This document shows positions 1 through 8,330 of a DNA stretch of 60,513 bases, in pieces. The notes under the pieces were generated by a model. It saw nothing but the letters and a program-made list of their open reading frames with translations, was not told the DNA's origin and made no database searches. The DNA comes from JAZGAE01 sp036475545 (lineage in GTDB: Bacteria; Pseudomonadota; Alphaproteobacteria; DATDPM01), in the NCBI GenBank assembly GCA_036475545.1, contig JAZGAE010000036.1, positions 1 through 60,513 on the forward strand. Direction: 5' to 3'. The number at the start of each line of letters is the position of its first letter. The first letter of the stretch is position 1. The translations under genes and the position numbers were made by a program.

Positions 1-1029
1 CTGCGCCCGGCCCTGGGCCTTGCGGTGGGTGCCGCCATGGCCGCGCTGCTGGCCCAAGGAGGCGAAGCGCAGGCGGCAAACGCCCCCATCAGCCTCGATT
101 TGCCCGTCGATTGCACGCCGGGAAGGACCTGCTGGATCTCTAAGTTCGTCGATCTGGACCCGGGTGAGGGGGTGCGGGACTACATGTGCAACGGGCGAGC
201 CAACGACGGGCACACCGGCGTCGATATCGCACTCCGCGATCGCAAGGCGATGGAAGAAGGCGTGCGGGTGCTTGCTGCCGCGCCAGGGGTGGTGAAAGGC
301 ACCCGTGACGGCATGCGGGACGTCAGCGTACGGAAGGACGGTCGCGAGTCGCTCAACGGCTTGGATTGCGGCAACGGCGTCGCCATCGCCCACGACGGGG
401 GTTGGGTGACACAGTATTGCCATATGCGCCGCGGCAGCATCCGGGTCAGGTCCGGCGAGCAGGTCGAAAGGGGCCAGGAGCTGGGGCTCGTGGGCATGTC
501 CGGAAATACCGAGTATCCCCACGTGCACGTTGCCGTGCGCCACAAGGGCAAGCTGTTCGATCCGTTCCTGGGCCTCGACGGTCGGCCTCCCGCAAGCGCA
601 GGGTGCGGGCCAGGCAAGGTGCCGCTGTGGACTGCGGCGGCGCTGGAGGCGCTCGCCTACACGCCCGTCGCCATTTACAACGTCGGCTTTTCGACCACCC
701 CGCCGAAGGCCGAGGACATGCGCAGCGGAAGGTTTCGCGGGACGGAACTGCCTGGCGACGCTCCGGCCATCCTGCTTTGGGCCGAAATCTTCGGCGTCGA
801 GGCGGGCGACGAGTTGCGCCTCCGCCTGGTCGCGCCGGACGGAACCGTGATCGTGGATCACAAGAAGACGCTGGAGAAGCGCAAGGCGCGCTGGTTCCAA
901 TACGCGGGTAGGAAGCGCCGCGGGGCCGCCTGGCCGGAAGGCACCTACCGCGCCGAGGTGTCGCTGGCACGCAACACAGGGGGCAAAACGGTACACGTTT
1001 CTGTCACCCGCGAGCTCGAGGTCCGGTGA
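1..1029 (+). CDS. M23 family metallopeptidase (5' end outside window)
   Basis: LytM/M23-type zinc endopeptidase domain, a family that cuts peptidoglycan cross-links in the periplasm or acts as an inactive regulator. The frame is open from base 1, so the true start and most of the signal peptide probably lie upstream; a GTG at 25 is only the first in-window start. Counting from there, the zinc ligands are visible as GHTGVD (His63, Asp67) and PHVHVAV (His166, His168). The family's central motifs are therefore intact and the domain is probably active. About 165 residues follow the catalytic core and look like a separate beta-rich C-terminal domain of unknown role. The next gene follows within 8 nt on the same strand, which suggests co-transcription. 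Confidence 0.85.
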   Translation: MRPALGLAVGAAMAALLAQGGEAQAANAPISLDLPVDCTPGRTCWISKFVDLDPGEGVRDYMCNGRANDGHTGVDIALRDRKAMEEGVRVLAAAPGVVKGTRDGMRDVSVRKDGRESLNGLDCGNGVAIAHDGGWVTQYCHMRRGSIRVRSGEQVERGQELGLVGMSGNTEYPHVHVAVRHKGKLFDPFLGLDGRPPASAGCGPGKVPLWTAAALEALAYTPVAIYNVGFSTTPPKAEDMRSGRFRGTELPGDAPAILLWAEIFGVEAGDELRLRLVAPDGTVIVDHKKTLEKRKARWFQYAGRKRRGAAWPEGTYRAEVSLARNTGGKTVHVSVTRELEVR

Positions 1030-1036
1030 TTTGGCC

Positions 1037-1660
1037 ATGAGGCCGACGGCCGTCCGGATCCACCCGGACCGGCTCGGCAGGGCTGCCGCCCTGGCGGCGC
1101 TCTTCCTGGCGGCGGTTGCGGCGGGGCATCCGGCGGCGGCCGCCTACATCCTCTATCACCACACCTTCGGCGAGTGGTCCGTGGTGTGCTGGCAGGGCAT
1201 GGCCGTGCCCGAGAGCTCCTGTTTCATCGACGCTCCCGCCATCGCCCTCGAGGAGGCGGGGCGCATGAGCGCCATCCGCATCACGGGCCCGGGCCCGGGC
1301 GGGTACACCTTGACCGTCTCTTCGCGCAGCGGAACCGCGCTGGGCACGCGCGTGATCCTGAGCGTCGACAACAACCCGGCCTACGAGCGGGGGCCGGACC
1401 ATCTCGACCGGGTCACCTGGACGGGGCCGGAGGCGGTCGCCATCATCGAGGAACTCGAGCGCGGGCGCGCGCTCGCCTTGCGGTTCCTGGGGGCGCCGGC
1501 GGCGGCACGCGAGCTCTCGATCTCGCTTGAGGAGTTCGGGGCGGCCTTCGAGGCCTTCCGGGACGGCTTGGCACGACTCGGCGAGCGGGGCGGTGGGGTC
1601 TCGGGCGGGTCGCCGGCACGCGGGCCCGCGGGAACCTCCGCCGACCGGCTCGGCAAATAA
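1037..1660 (+). CDS. IalB-like secreted protein
   Basis: Predicted exported protein of 207 residues. An N-terminal signal peptide is visible: an Arg-rich start, then a hydrophobic stretch AALAALFLAAVAAG and an Ala-rich cleavage region near residue 35. The mature part opens with FGEWSVVCWQ and a second Cys about 14 residues on, which is the pattern of invasion-associated locus B (IalB) family proteins, common in alphaproteobacterial periplasms. Their biochemical role is not settled. The C-terminus is Gly/Ser/Pro-rich and probably disordered. ATG 1037 is preferred over TTG 1031. The gene lies 7 nt after the M23 peptidase stop, so the two are likely one transcript with an envelope role. Confidence 0.6.
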   Translation: MRPTAVRIHPDRLGRAAALAALFLAAVAAGHPAAAAYILYHHTFGEWSVVCWQGMAVPESSCFIDAPAIALEEAGRMSAIRITGPGPGGYTLTVSSRSGTALGTRVILSVDNNPAYERGPDHLDRVTWTGPEAVAIIEELERGRALALRFLGAPAAARELSISLEEFGAAFEAFRDGLARLGERGGGVSGGSPARGPAGTSADRLGK

Positions 1661-1739
1661 TGACTTCGCCAGCCCTCTCGGCTAATCTCGCCAATCCGGG
1701 CCCCGCTCCTTCCCGCCCCACTTAGGCTGCCCGAAGGCC

Positions 1740-2318
1740 ATGGATCTCGACGCTTTCTTCGACGCCGAGTTTAGCGAGCACGAAGACGTGACGCGCGCCA
1801 CGCGGGCCAAGCTGCGCGAGCCCTTCGCCCGGCTGGTCGCCGTTTGCGCGGAGGCGATCCGCTCCGGGAACAAGATCGTCTTCTTCGGCAACGGCGGCAG
1901 CGCCGCCGATGCCCAGCACCTCGCTGCCGAGCTTACGGTGCGCTATAGCCGGGACAGGGTGCCCATCGCGGGCCTGGCGTTGACCACCGACACCTCGACG
2001 CTTACCGCCATCGGCAACGACCTCGGCTTCGATCATGTTTTCGCCCGCCAGGTCCGGGCGCTATGCCGGCGCGGCGACGTGGCCATCGCCATCAGCACCT
2101 CGGGGCGCAGCCGCAACGTGGTCCTCGGGCTCGAGGCGGCGCGCGAGATGGGTGCCACGGCGGCGGCCTTGAGCGGCGGCGAGGGGGGCGATCTCGTCGC
2201 GCTCGCGGACCCGCTGCTCGTGGTCCCCTCGGCGGTCACGGCGCGCATCCAAGAGATGCACATCACCTTGGGCCAGATGCTCTGCGGCGCCCTGGAGCAA
2301 GAGCTCAAGCTCGTTTGA
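1740..2318 (+). CDS. gmhA: Phosphoheptose isomerase GmhA
   Basis: Converts sedoheptulose 7-phosphate to D-glycero-D-manno-heptose 7-phosphate, the first step of ADP-heptose synthesis for the LPS inner core; cytosolic. The 192 residues are one SIS domain of the usual GmhA length. FFGNGGSAADAQHLAAEL (about residues 48-65) is the signature sugar-phosphate loop, followed by ISTSGRSRNV (second phosphate-binding loop, around 115-125) and a C-terminal helix with QEMHITLGQMLC carrying the His/Gln typical of the family. The following gene hldE performs the next kinase and the adenylyltransferase steps, which confirms the pathway. GmhB, the intervening phosphatase, and HldD are not in this window. Confidence 0.93.
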   Translation: MDLDAFFDAEFSEHEDVTRATRAKLREPFARLVAVCAEAIRSGNKIVFFGNGGSAADAQHLAAELTVRYSRDRVPIAGLALTTDTSTLTAIGNDLGFDHVFARQVRALCRRGDVAIAISTSGRSRNVVLGLEAAREMGATAAALSGGEGGDLVALADPLLVVPSAVTARIQEMHITLGQMLCGALEQELKLV

Positions 2319-2463
2319 GGCTCGCGCGAGCCCGGCGCTATCGCCATTTCCTCATTTTGCGTTAGTCTGACGCCGCGGAAACGGGCGCCGGGATGAAAGC
2401 GATCGCCGCCCGGGCGGGTCGCCTCCGTGCCGGTGTCCCGAGGCAGCTGTGAAGGCCGCAGCC

Positions 2464-3927
2464 ATGACCGGAAAGTCAGACCTTGCCGCCCATGTCGAGG
2501 CGTTGAGCGCCGCCCGGGTGCTGTGCGTCGGCGACGTAATGCTCGACCGTTACGTCTATGGCGAGGTCGAGCGCATCTCGCCCGAGGCGCCGATCCCGGT
2601 GTTCCGCATCGACAACGAGGCCTCGATGCTGGGCGGAGCCGGCAACGTGGCGCGGAACCTGGTGGCGCTGGGAGCAAAGGTCACCATCGTTGCCGTAACC
2701 GGCGACGACGAGGCAGGGACGGAGGTCGCCGCCTTGCTCCAGGCCGAAGACAGGGTCGCCCCGGACCTGGTGGTGGAGGAAGGGCGGCGGACCACCATCA
2801 AGACGCGCTTCGTGGCCGCGCACCAACAGGTGCTCCGCGCCGACAGCGAGTCCGACGGGCCGCTGGCCGAGCCGCTCGCCGCGGAGATCGTCCGCCGGGC
2901 GCGCGAGGCGCTCTCCGACTGCGCGGTCGTGGTGTTGTCCGACTACGGAAAGGGCGTCCTTGGCCCGGACACCATTCAGGGCGTCATCGAGGCGGCCCGC
3001 GCGAAGGCGCGGCCCGTCATCGTCGATCCCAAGGGCACGGACTACGCCCGCTACCGCGGGGCGAGCCTGATTACCCCCAACCGGCGCGAACTCGCGGAGG
3101 CCACGCGGGTGCCGACCGAAGAGGACGAGGCGATCACCGCTGCCGCCCACGGCCTCATGGAGGCTTGCGGCGTCGAAGGAGTGCTGGTGACCCGGAGCGA
3201 GCGGGGCATGACCCTGGTGACGGCCGAGGGCGGAGTCCGCCACTTCCCGGCGGAGGCCCGCGAGGTGTTCGACGTCTCGGGGGCCGGAGACACGGTGGTG
3301 GCGACGCTGGCCGCCGCCCGTGCCGCGGGGACGACGTGGGAGGACGCGGCGCGGCTTGCGAACGTGGCCGCCGGCATCGTCGTGGGCAAGACGGGCACCG
3401 CGGTGGCCCGGGCCGGCGAGCTCTTGACCGCGCTCCGTACCCAGGACCTGCTCACCGGCGAGGAAAAGGTCCTCCCCGCCGCGGAGGCCCTCGAGCGGGT
3501 CGATGGCTGGCGCCGAAAGGGCCTCAGGATAGGCTTCACCAACGGCTGCTTCGACTTGCTCCATCCCGGACATGTGTCGCTGTTTTCCCAGGCCAAGGCC
3601 GCCTGCGACAGGCTGGTGGTGGGGCTCAACAGCGACGCCTCGGTGCGGAGGCTGAAGGGCGAGGGCCGCCCGGTCCAGTCGGAGGCGGCGCGGGCCCAGA
3701 TCCTGGCCTCGCTCGCCACCGTCGACTTGGTGGTGGTGTTCGCCGAGGACACGCCGATCAAGCTCATCGAGGCGATCCGCCCGGAGGTGCTGGTCAAGGG
3801 CAAGGACTACCGGCCCGACGAGGTGGTCGGGGCCGACGTGGTGCGGCGCCACGGCGGCAAGGTCCTGCTCGCCGAGCTGATGCCGGGGCACAGCACCACG
3901 GCGACCATCGCCCGGCTGGCGAAGTAA
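2464..3927 (+). CDS. hldE: Bifunctional heptose-7-P kinase / heptose-1-P adenylyltransferase HldE
   Basis: Two-domain cytosolic enzyme of LPS heptose synthesis. The N-terminal ribokinase (PfkB)-fold domain, about residues 1-325, phosphorylates heptose 7-phosphate; it shows GGAGNVARN near the start and DVSGAGDT (catalytic Asp and anion hole) near residue 270. The C-terminal cytidylyltransferase-fold domain begins with FTNGCFDLLHPGHV, the HxGH nucleotidyltransferase motif near residue 366. At 487 aa it matches full-length HldE. ATG 2464 has AAGG 8 nt upstream; an alternative in-frame GTG at 2449 would add five residues. It lies 145 nt after gmhA on the same strand, probably in one operon. Confidence 0.95.
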   Translation: MTGKSDLAAHVEALSAARVLCVGDVMLDRYVYGEVERISPEAPIPVFRIDNEASMLGGAGNVARNLVALGAKVTIVAVTGDDEAGTEVAALLQAEDRVAPDLVVEEGRRTTIKTRFVAAHQQVLRADSESDGPLAEPLAAEIVRRAREALSDCAVVVLSDYGKGVLGPDTIQGVIEAARAKARPVIVDPKGTDYARYRGASLITPNRRELAEATRVPTEEDEAITAAAHGLMEACGVEGVLVTRSERGMTLVTAEGGVRHFPAEAREVFDVSGAGDTVVATLAAARAAGTTWEDAARLANVAAGIVVGKTGTAVARAGELLTALRTQDLLTGEEKVLPAAEALERVDGWRRKGLRIGFTNGCFDLLHPGHVSLFSQAKAACDRLVVGLNSDASVRRLKGEGRPVQSEAARAQILASLATVDLVVVFAEDTPIKLIEAIRPEVLVKGKDYRPDEVVGADVVRRHGGKVLLAELMPGHSTTATIARLAK

Positions 3928-4028
3928 ACGGCGGCGTTTGGCCGGCGCGGGCGGGTGCGCGGACCATCGCGCCCGTGGGCGTTCCTGCTTCGGGGCGGCC
4001 CGCGTTCCCCTGAGGGACACGCTCCGGG

Positions 4029-5072
4029 CTATCGGGGGTCGGGTCCTGCTCGATCCCGGTAGTCCTCGGCGGGCACGGCGACGGCGGCCTCCCCGCCGAG
4101 CCTCAAGCCCGGAAGGGCGGCCCAGCCCAGGGCCAGGCCCCAGACGATCCAGACGATCTCGCGGATTCGGCGCACCAGGGCCACCGTCAGGCCCAGGGTC
4201 GGCGAGCCCGTCACCGCGGCGCAGACCACCATGAAGCCTCCTTCCTGCGCGCCGATCCGGCCGGGGATGAAGAAGGCGCCGGCCCGCACCAACTCGGCCA
4301 CGGTCTCGATGACCAAAGCCTCCCCGAAGGTCACCGGGTGGCCGAGCAGCGCCATCGCGACGTAAAGCTCGAGCACGCTCACGAACCAGCTGGCGAGCGC
4401 CAACAGGAACGCCCCGGCGAAGCGGCGGCGGTCGCCCGTGTAGAACCGAACCAGACGCCCGTCGAAATCCTGGACGTGGTGCAGGGCGCCTTCGAGCCGC
4501 TGCGCCAATCGTCCGCGCAGCAGCCGCCGCAGCGTCTGCGTCGTGATCCGGCGATGCTGCACCAAATAGAACAGCAGGATGCCGAGGCTGATGGCGAAAA
4601 GGCCGGCGCCCGCCGCCAGCTTGAAGGAGTGAGGGAGCGTCGCGAAGCCCATCATGACGAAGAAACCGCCGCTCAAGAAAACGACCAGCGCCAACAGAAT
4701 GGTGGTCTTGGTGAGCACCAGGGACGCCGCCCCTTCGCGGTACGGGACGCCGTAGAGCTTCTTGAGCAGGACGGCCTTGACCGGCTCGCCCCCCATGGTG
4801 GCGAGAGGGGTGATGCTGTTGAACGCCTCGCCCACCATGCGCAGCTTCCAGAGCCTGTAGAACCAGGGTCCGTCCCCAGGCGGGCGGGTGAGCGTCATCC
4901 GCCACGCCCCGACGTCGAAGAGAAAAGCCACGAAGTAGATGAGGAAGATGAGCGCGAACCCCCATCCCACCTGCCGGATACGGCCCCACGCCTCGGCGAG
5001 GTCGGTCTCGTAGAGCACCAGCCCCAGCAGGCCGAGCCCCAAAACCAGATAGCCGATCTTGGCGAAACGCAC
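4029..5072 (-). CDS. Flippase-like integral membrane protein (LPG-synthase TM / YbhN family)
   Basis: Polytopic inner-membrane protein of the lysylphosphatidylglycerol-synthase transmembrane family (YbhN, HpnL and MprF flippase-domain relatives). No soluble aminoacyl-transferase domain is present, so it is a stand-alone flippase-like protein; its substrate is unknown. Several hydrophobic segments are visible (for example FAKIGYLVLGLGLLGLVLYE and ALIFLIYFVAFLF), along with family hallmarks SITPLATMGGEPVKAVLL and FIPGRIGAQEGGF. GTG 5072 is chosen because the real reading frame of the upstream phosphatidyltransferase runs to 5110. An ATG at 5138 would add 22 polar residues and overlap that gene. 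Together the two genes suggest phospholipid or hopanoid-lipid handling; that is inference from proximity only. Confidence 0.8.
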   Translation of the reverse strand: MRFAKIGYLVLGLGLLGLVLYETDLAEAWGRIRQVGWGFALIFLIYFVAFLFDVGAWRMTLTRPPGDGPWFYRLWKLRMVGEAFNSITPLATMGGEPVKAVLLKKLYGVPYREGAASLVLTKTTILLALVVFLSGGFFVMMGFATLPHSFKLAAGAGLFAISLGILLFYLVQHRRITTQTLRRLLRGRLAQRLEGALHHVQDFDGRLVRFYTGDRRRFAGAFLLALASWFVSVLELYVAMALLGHPVTFGEALVIETVAELVRAGAFFIPGRIGAQEGGFMVVCAAVTGSPTLGLTVALVRRIREIVWIVWGLALGWAALPGLRLGGEAAVAVPAEDYRDRAGPDPR

Positions 5073-5109
5073 GGCGCGCCCTTGTTTTGCCTGGATGTCC
5101 CTGGGTGGC

Positions 5110-5825
5110 CTAGACGTGATGGTCCTGGGCGCCTTCAAGCAGCGCCGAGGCCCAGTAGGCGTGCGCCCCGACGGCGCCGACGACGAGCAGCAGCCACGTT
5201 ACGTCGAAAAGGGCGACCAATACCACGATGAAACAGAAGTCAGCCCTGGCAAGCTCCCGGAAGGCGAAGAGGAGGGCGTCCCTGGTGGACGCCGATGGGG
5301 GCGCGGGCGAGCGCGGGGCTCATCGGCGGGTCGCGAGCTCGCTCTCCGGCGTGAGCGCGCCTTGATCGTAAGCACCACGAGGTAGTTGATGGTGCCGCCG
5401 AGGGCCGCGATTCCGCCGAGCCATATCCAGAATTCGTCACCCGTTTGTCGCGTGACGCCGAGCCCGATGCCCATGAAGAAGGCGGAATGGATGAGCCAGT
5501 CTGCGAAGGAATCGAGCTCTTCCCCGAAGTTGCTCGTGGCCCGATGCAACCGGGCGAGCTCTCCGTCGCAATTGTCCAGGACGTAAGATATGACCAACAG
5601 GGCGGAAGCTCCCACCGCCGCCATGTATGTCCCTTGTGCGAAAAGTCCGGCTGCCGCCAGCCCCACGACCAGGGAGGCGGACGTTACTTGGTTGGGAGTG
5701 GCGAGCGTCTTCGCCAGGTACGGCGTCAGGCGCCACGAGATGTGGCGAGTCAAAGGGAACAGCCGCCGCGGCGCATTGGCGGCCGCCGCGGCGCTCTCGT
5801 GCGAAGACGGATTCGTTCCGGACAC
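5110..5825 (-). pseudogene. CDP-alcohol phosphatidyltransferase with an apparent frameshift
   Basis: Membrane enzyme that would transfer a phosphatidyl group from CDP-diacylglycerol to an alcohol. The complete family signature D-x2-DG-x2-AR-x8-G-x3-D-x3-D is present around DNCDGELAR and FGEELDSFAD. From the ATG at 5825 the frame is sensible through NYLVVLTIKA, then becomes a low-complexity Arg/Pro/Ser tail ending at 5199. Another minus-strand frame, open from 5319 to a TAG at 5110-5112, encodes a convincing C-terminus (TRDALLFAFRELARADFC followed by a long hydrophobic helix). Rejoining the frames needs one extra base or the loss of two, somewhere near 5290-5319. This is either a real inactivating mutation or a sequencing error. 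The gene is divergent from the lipoprotein at 6060. Confidence 0.8.
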
Positions 5826-6059
5826 AGCCGATCCTGCCTTACCCGCGAGGGCGGCGGGGCGGTGTGGTGAACGCCCCGCCGCCGGCTATTTTGCGCGAAA
5901 GGCGGGCGCCGGCCAAGGGCCGACGGGAGAGGCGGGAAATCTCCTTGAGACCGGGCGGCTCTGGGTCATTAATATCAGGCCGGGGTCATGGCATCGACCG
6001 CAAGCGGCGACCGTGGCCGGCCAAGGGGGCGCAGGCGGACCTGTGTGCGAGGGAAGGTG

Positions 6060-7151
6060 ATGAAGCGGGCTGGAACCGTCGGACTGATCGCCGCCTCGTT
6101 GGCGGCGGCCATGGCGCTCTCGAGCTGCACGTCGTTCGGGGCGCAGGCGTTGCAGGCGAACCGGAAGCCCTACAACGTCGCGATCCAGAGCACCAATGAC
6201 GAGCAGATGCTGCTCAACCTGGCGCGGCTCAGGTACCGGGACACGCCCTTCTTCCTGCAGGTCACCAGCGTCGCCACCCAGTTCGTGTTCAATCCCTCGG
6301 CGGAGGTGAGCGGAGATCTCGCCGAAAGCGGCCCCGGCAAGCTCGGGCTCAAGGCAGGCGTCGCGTACGAGGAGAACCCGACCATCACCTACTCGCCGCT
6401 CCAGGGCAACGAGTTCGTCGAACGGCTGCTCTCGCCCATCCCCGTCGAGACCGTCCTCTTGCTCTTCCACACCGGCTGGAGCATCGAGCGGATCCTGCGG
6501 GTCTGCGTACAGCGGCTGAACAACGTCAAGAACGCCCCCAGCGCCTCGGGCCCGACGCCGACCTACGTTCCGGAATACGAGGACTTCGCGAAGGTCGCCA
6601 AGGCCTTCAGGCTGCTTCAGAGGCGCGACGCGCTGATCATTGGCTACGAACAGCGGGACGGCGCGCGCGTGCTCGTCATGCGCATCCGGGGCGATGCCGT
6701 CACGTGGCCGGAGACCCGCCTCATCGCCCGGAAGCTCGGGCTCTTGGAAGGGAGGGACCGCTACACCGTCGTTCCCCACCGCGTGACGGAAGGCGAAGAC
6801 CGGATCGGCATGGAGACGCGGTCGATCATGGGCGTGCTCTCCTACCTCTCCCAGGGCGTCGAGGTGCCTGCGGCCGACGAGGAGCGCGGGGTCGTCACCG
6901 TGACCCGGTACGAAGACGGCCGGGCGTTCGACTGGGCAAACGTGACGGGGAACCTGTTGCGGGTCCGGTCCCAGGCCACGCGGCCGGCGCAGGCGGCCGT
7001 CACGGTCAACTACCGGGGCCACTGGTTCTACATCGACGACGCGGACCTGCAGTCGAAGTCGACCTTCGCGCTGCTGGCGCAGCTCTTCGCCCTGCAGGCC
7101 GGCAAGATCGAAAGGATCCAGCCCTTGTTCACCCTGCCGCTCGGCCGGTAG
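6060..7151 (+). CDS. Predicted lipoprotein of unknown function
   Basis: Protein of 363 residues with a type II signal peptide: MKR start, hydrophobic Ala/Leu stretch and lipobox LSSC with Cys near residue 22, so it is probably lipidated and envelope-anchored. I do not recognise a named family. Recurrent features are NDEQMLLNLARLRYRDTPFFLQ soon after the lipid anchor and, at the end, YRGHWFYIDDADLQSKSTFALLAQLF. The spacing suggests a conserved globular fold rather than a spacer. ATG 6060 is preferred over an in-frame start at 5988 because the signal peptide begins there and GAGG lies 7 nt upstream. The gene is divergent from the frameshifted phosphatidyltransferase; the 230 bp between them show no other feature. 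Confidence 0.7.
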   Translation: MKRAGTVGLIAASLAAAMALSSCTSFGAQALQANRKPYNVAIQSTNDEQMLLNLARLRYRDTPFFLQVTSVATQFVFNPSAEVSGDLAESGPGKLGLKAGVAYEENPTITYSPLQGNEFVERLLSPIPVETVLLLFHTGWSIERILRVCVQRLNNVKNAPSASGPTPTYVPEYEDFAKVAKAFRLLQRRDALIIGYEQRDGARVLVMRIRGDAVTWPETRLIARKLGLLEGRDRYTVVPHRVTEGEDRIGMETRSIMGVLSYLSQGVEVPAADEERGVVTVTRYEDGRAFDWANVTGNLLRVRSQATRPAQAAVTVNYRGHWFYIDDADLQSKSTFALLAQLFALQAGKIERIQPLFTLPLGR

Positions 7152-7205
7152 CCTGCGAGGCCGGCTTGCGGGAGGGATCGGAGTTCGGCCAATCGGGGGT
7201 CATCC

Positions 7206-7580
7206 ATGCGCACCTTGAAGCTCACCATCGGGCCGGTGGAGCTCACCGCCGAGCTCTTCGAGACGCCCACCGCGGACGCGATCTACGAGAGCCTGCCGTT
7301 TGACTCGACGGCCCAGACCTGGGGCGAGGAAGTCTACTTCGCGGTCCCCGTGGAGGCCGACAGGGAGGCGGACGCGAAGGCCGTGGTCGAGGCCGGCGAG
7401 CTCGCCTTCTGGGTCGAGGGGCGCTGCATCGCCATCGGCTTCGGGCGCACGCCCATTTCGCGCGGCGACGAGATCCGGCTCGCCGCCGCCACCAACATCT
7501 GGGGCCGCGCCCGCGAGGACGTAAAGGCGCTCGCCCAGGTGGAGGACGGCGATCCGGTCAGCGCCGAGCGGATCGAATGA
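7206..7580 (+). CDS. Cyclophilin-like fold protein
   Basis: Small protein of 124 residues resembling the TM1367-like cyclophilin-fold family, which keeps the beta-barrel of cyclophilins but lacks demonstrated prolyl isomerase activity. Visible family features are an N-terminal beta-strand and ELFETPTADAIYESLPF, then TWGEEVYFAVPV, and a C-terminal CIAIGFGRTPIS. There is no signal peptide, so it is predicted cytosolic. Its substrate and role are unknown. It lies 55 nt after the lipoprotein and 25 nt before the cupin gene on the same strand, so the three may be co-transcribed. Confidence 0.75.
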   Translation: MRTLKLTIGPVELTAELFETPTADAIYESLPFDSTAQTWGEEVYFAVPVEADREADAKAVVEAGELAFWVEGRCIAIGFGRTPISRGDEIRLAAATNIWGRAREDVKALAQVEDGDPVSAERIE

Positions 7581-7605
7581 GTGGTCCGTCTGAGGCAGGC
7601 CTGCG

Positions 7606-7914
7606 ATGACCGGGCCGTATCTGACGCGGGCCAGGTTCCGCCTCCCGGTCGATCGCGCGGCGGTGGCGGACGACTGGGGCGGGCGCGGCTACTCCTGCGA
7701 CCTGTTCACGGACCCGCCGGGCCGCGAGTGGCGCGATTTCGTCCACTCCACCAACGAGCTGGTCACCGTGGTAGACGGCGCACTCGGGATGACCGTCGCC
7801 GGCGAGAGCTTCACGGCCGGTCCCGGCGACGAGGTGTTCATCCCCAAGGGCGCGGTGCACTCGGTCAAGAACGTGCACGACGCCGAGAGCCGCTGGCTCT
7901 ACGGCTACGACTGA
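7606..7914 (+). CDS. Cupin-domain protein
   Basis: Single-domain cupin of 102 residues. The second cupin motif is clear: GDEVFIPKGAVHSVKN fits G-x5-P-x-G-x2-H-x3-N. The first motif is degenerate, with HSTNELVTVVDG offering one His and a Glu. Three of the usual metal ligands can therefore be seen, and metal binding is plausible. No fused catalytic or DNA-binding domain is present, so a specific function cannot be given. It follows the cyclophilin-like gene closely. The stop TGA at 7912-7914 is followed by about 110 bp before the convergent tRNA-Arg gene. Confidence 0.8.
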   Translation: MTGPYLTRARFRLPVDRAAVADDWGGRGYSCDLFTDPPGREWRDFVHSTNELVTVVDGALGMTVAGESFTAGPGDEVFIPKGAVHSVKNVHDAESRWLYGYD

Positions 7915-8024
7915 GGGGCTTGAGGCGGCGCGGGCCTGAGCGCCGCACCGCCGCCGGTGCGGCTCGGCAAGCTCAAGCCGAAGGAGTCCCGGCGGCGAGG
8001 TCGAGAGTGGACCCGGCGAGGAAA

Positions 8025-8101
8025 TGGCGCGCCCGGCGAGATTCGAACTCACGACCTCTGGCTCCGGAGGCCAGCGCTCTATCCAACTGAGCTACGGGCG
8101 C
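8025..8101 (-). tRNA. tRNA-Arg (anticodon CCG)
   Basis: The reverse complement folds into a full cloverleaf. The acceptor stem pairs GCGCCCG with CGGGCGC, the D-arm contains AGCTCAGTTGGATAGAGC, and the anticodon stem CTGGC/GCCAG encloses the loop CTCCGGA, giving anticodon CCG. The T-arm contains GTTCGAATC. The 3' CCA is encoded. This tRNA reads CGG codons, which are frequent in this GC-rich genome. Confidence 0.96.
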
Positions 8102-8247
8102 TGAACGTCTATGCATCTATATGGGGATCGAGACACCCCCGCGCCGGAGAGGCACGTTACTGCAAGGCCCGGCCCCATGCAAACTCCCGGCGAACGGGCG
8201 ACTCGAGCACCCGGCGCGGGGCCGAAGCCTGCCGCGCGTCCCAAGCT

Positions 8248-8293
8248 CCACGCCCGCGCCAAGCCCACGCCCGCGCCAAGCCCGCGCCCGCCA
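8248..8293. repeat. 17-bp GC-rich tandem repeat
   Basis: Two perfect tandem copies of CCACGCCCGCGCCAAGC (8248-8264 and 8265-8281) and a degraded third. They sit in the 230-bp non-coding stretch between tRNA-Arg and the minus-strand gene ending at 8331. No gene or transposon end is seen around them, and slippage duplication is the simplest origin. Confidence 0.6.
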
Positions 8294-8330
8294 GGGGATC
8301 CCTGAACCCGACGTCACCGGTAGTTCTGGT

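Noticed and set aside
2476..4989. Long minus-strand ORF opposite hldE and the flippase-like gene
   Set aside because: Its translation is Arg/Gly/Ala-rich without motifs and it covers two well-supported genes; long antisense ORFs are expected at this GC content.
8102..8330. Gene or small RNA downstream of tRNA-Arg
   Set aside because: Only a short GC-rich tandem repeat and motif-free ORFs are present; no terminator or promoter pair supports an RNA gene.
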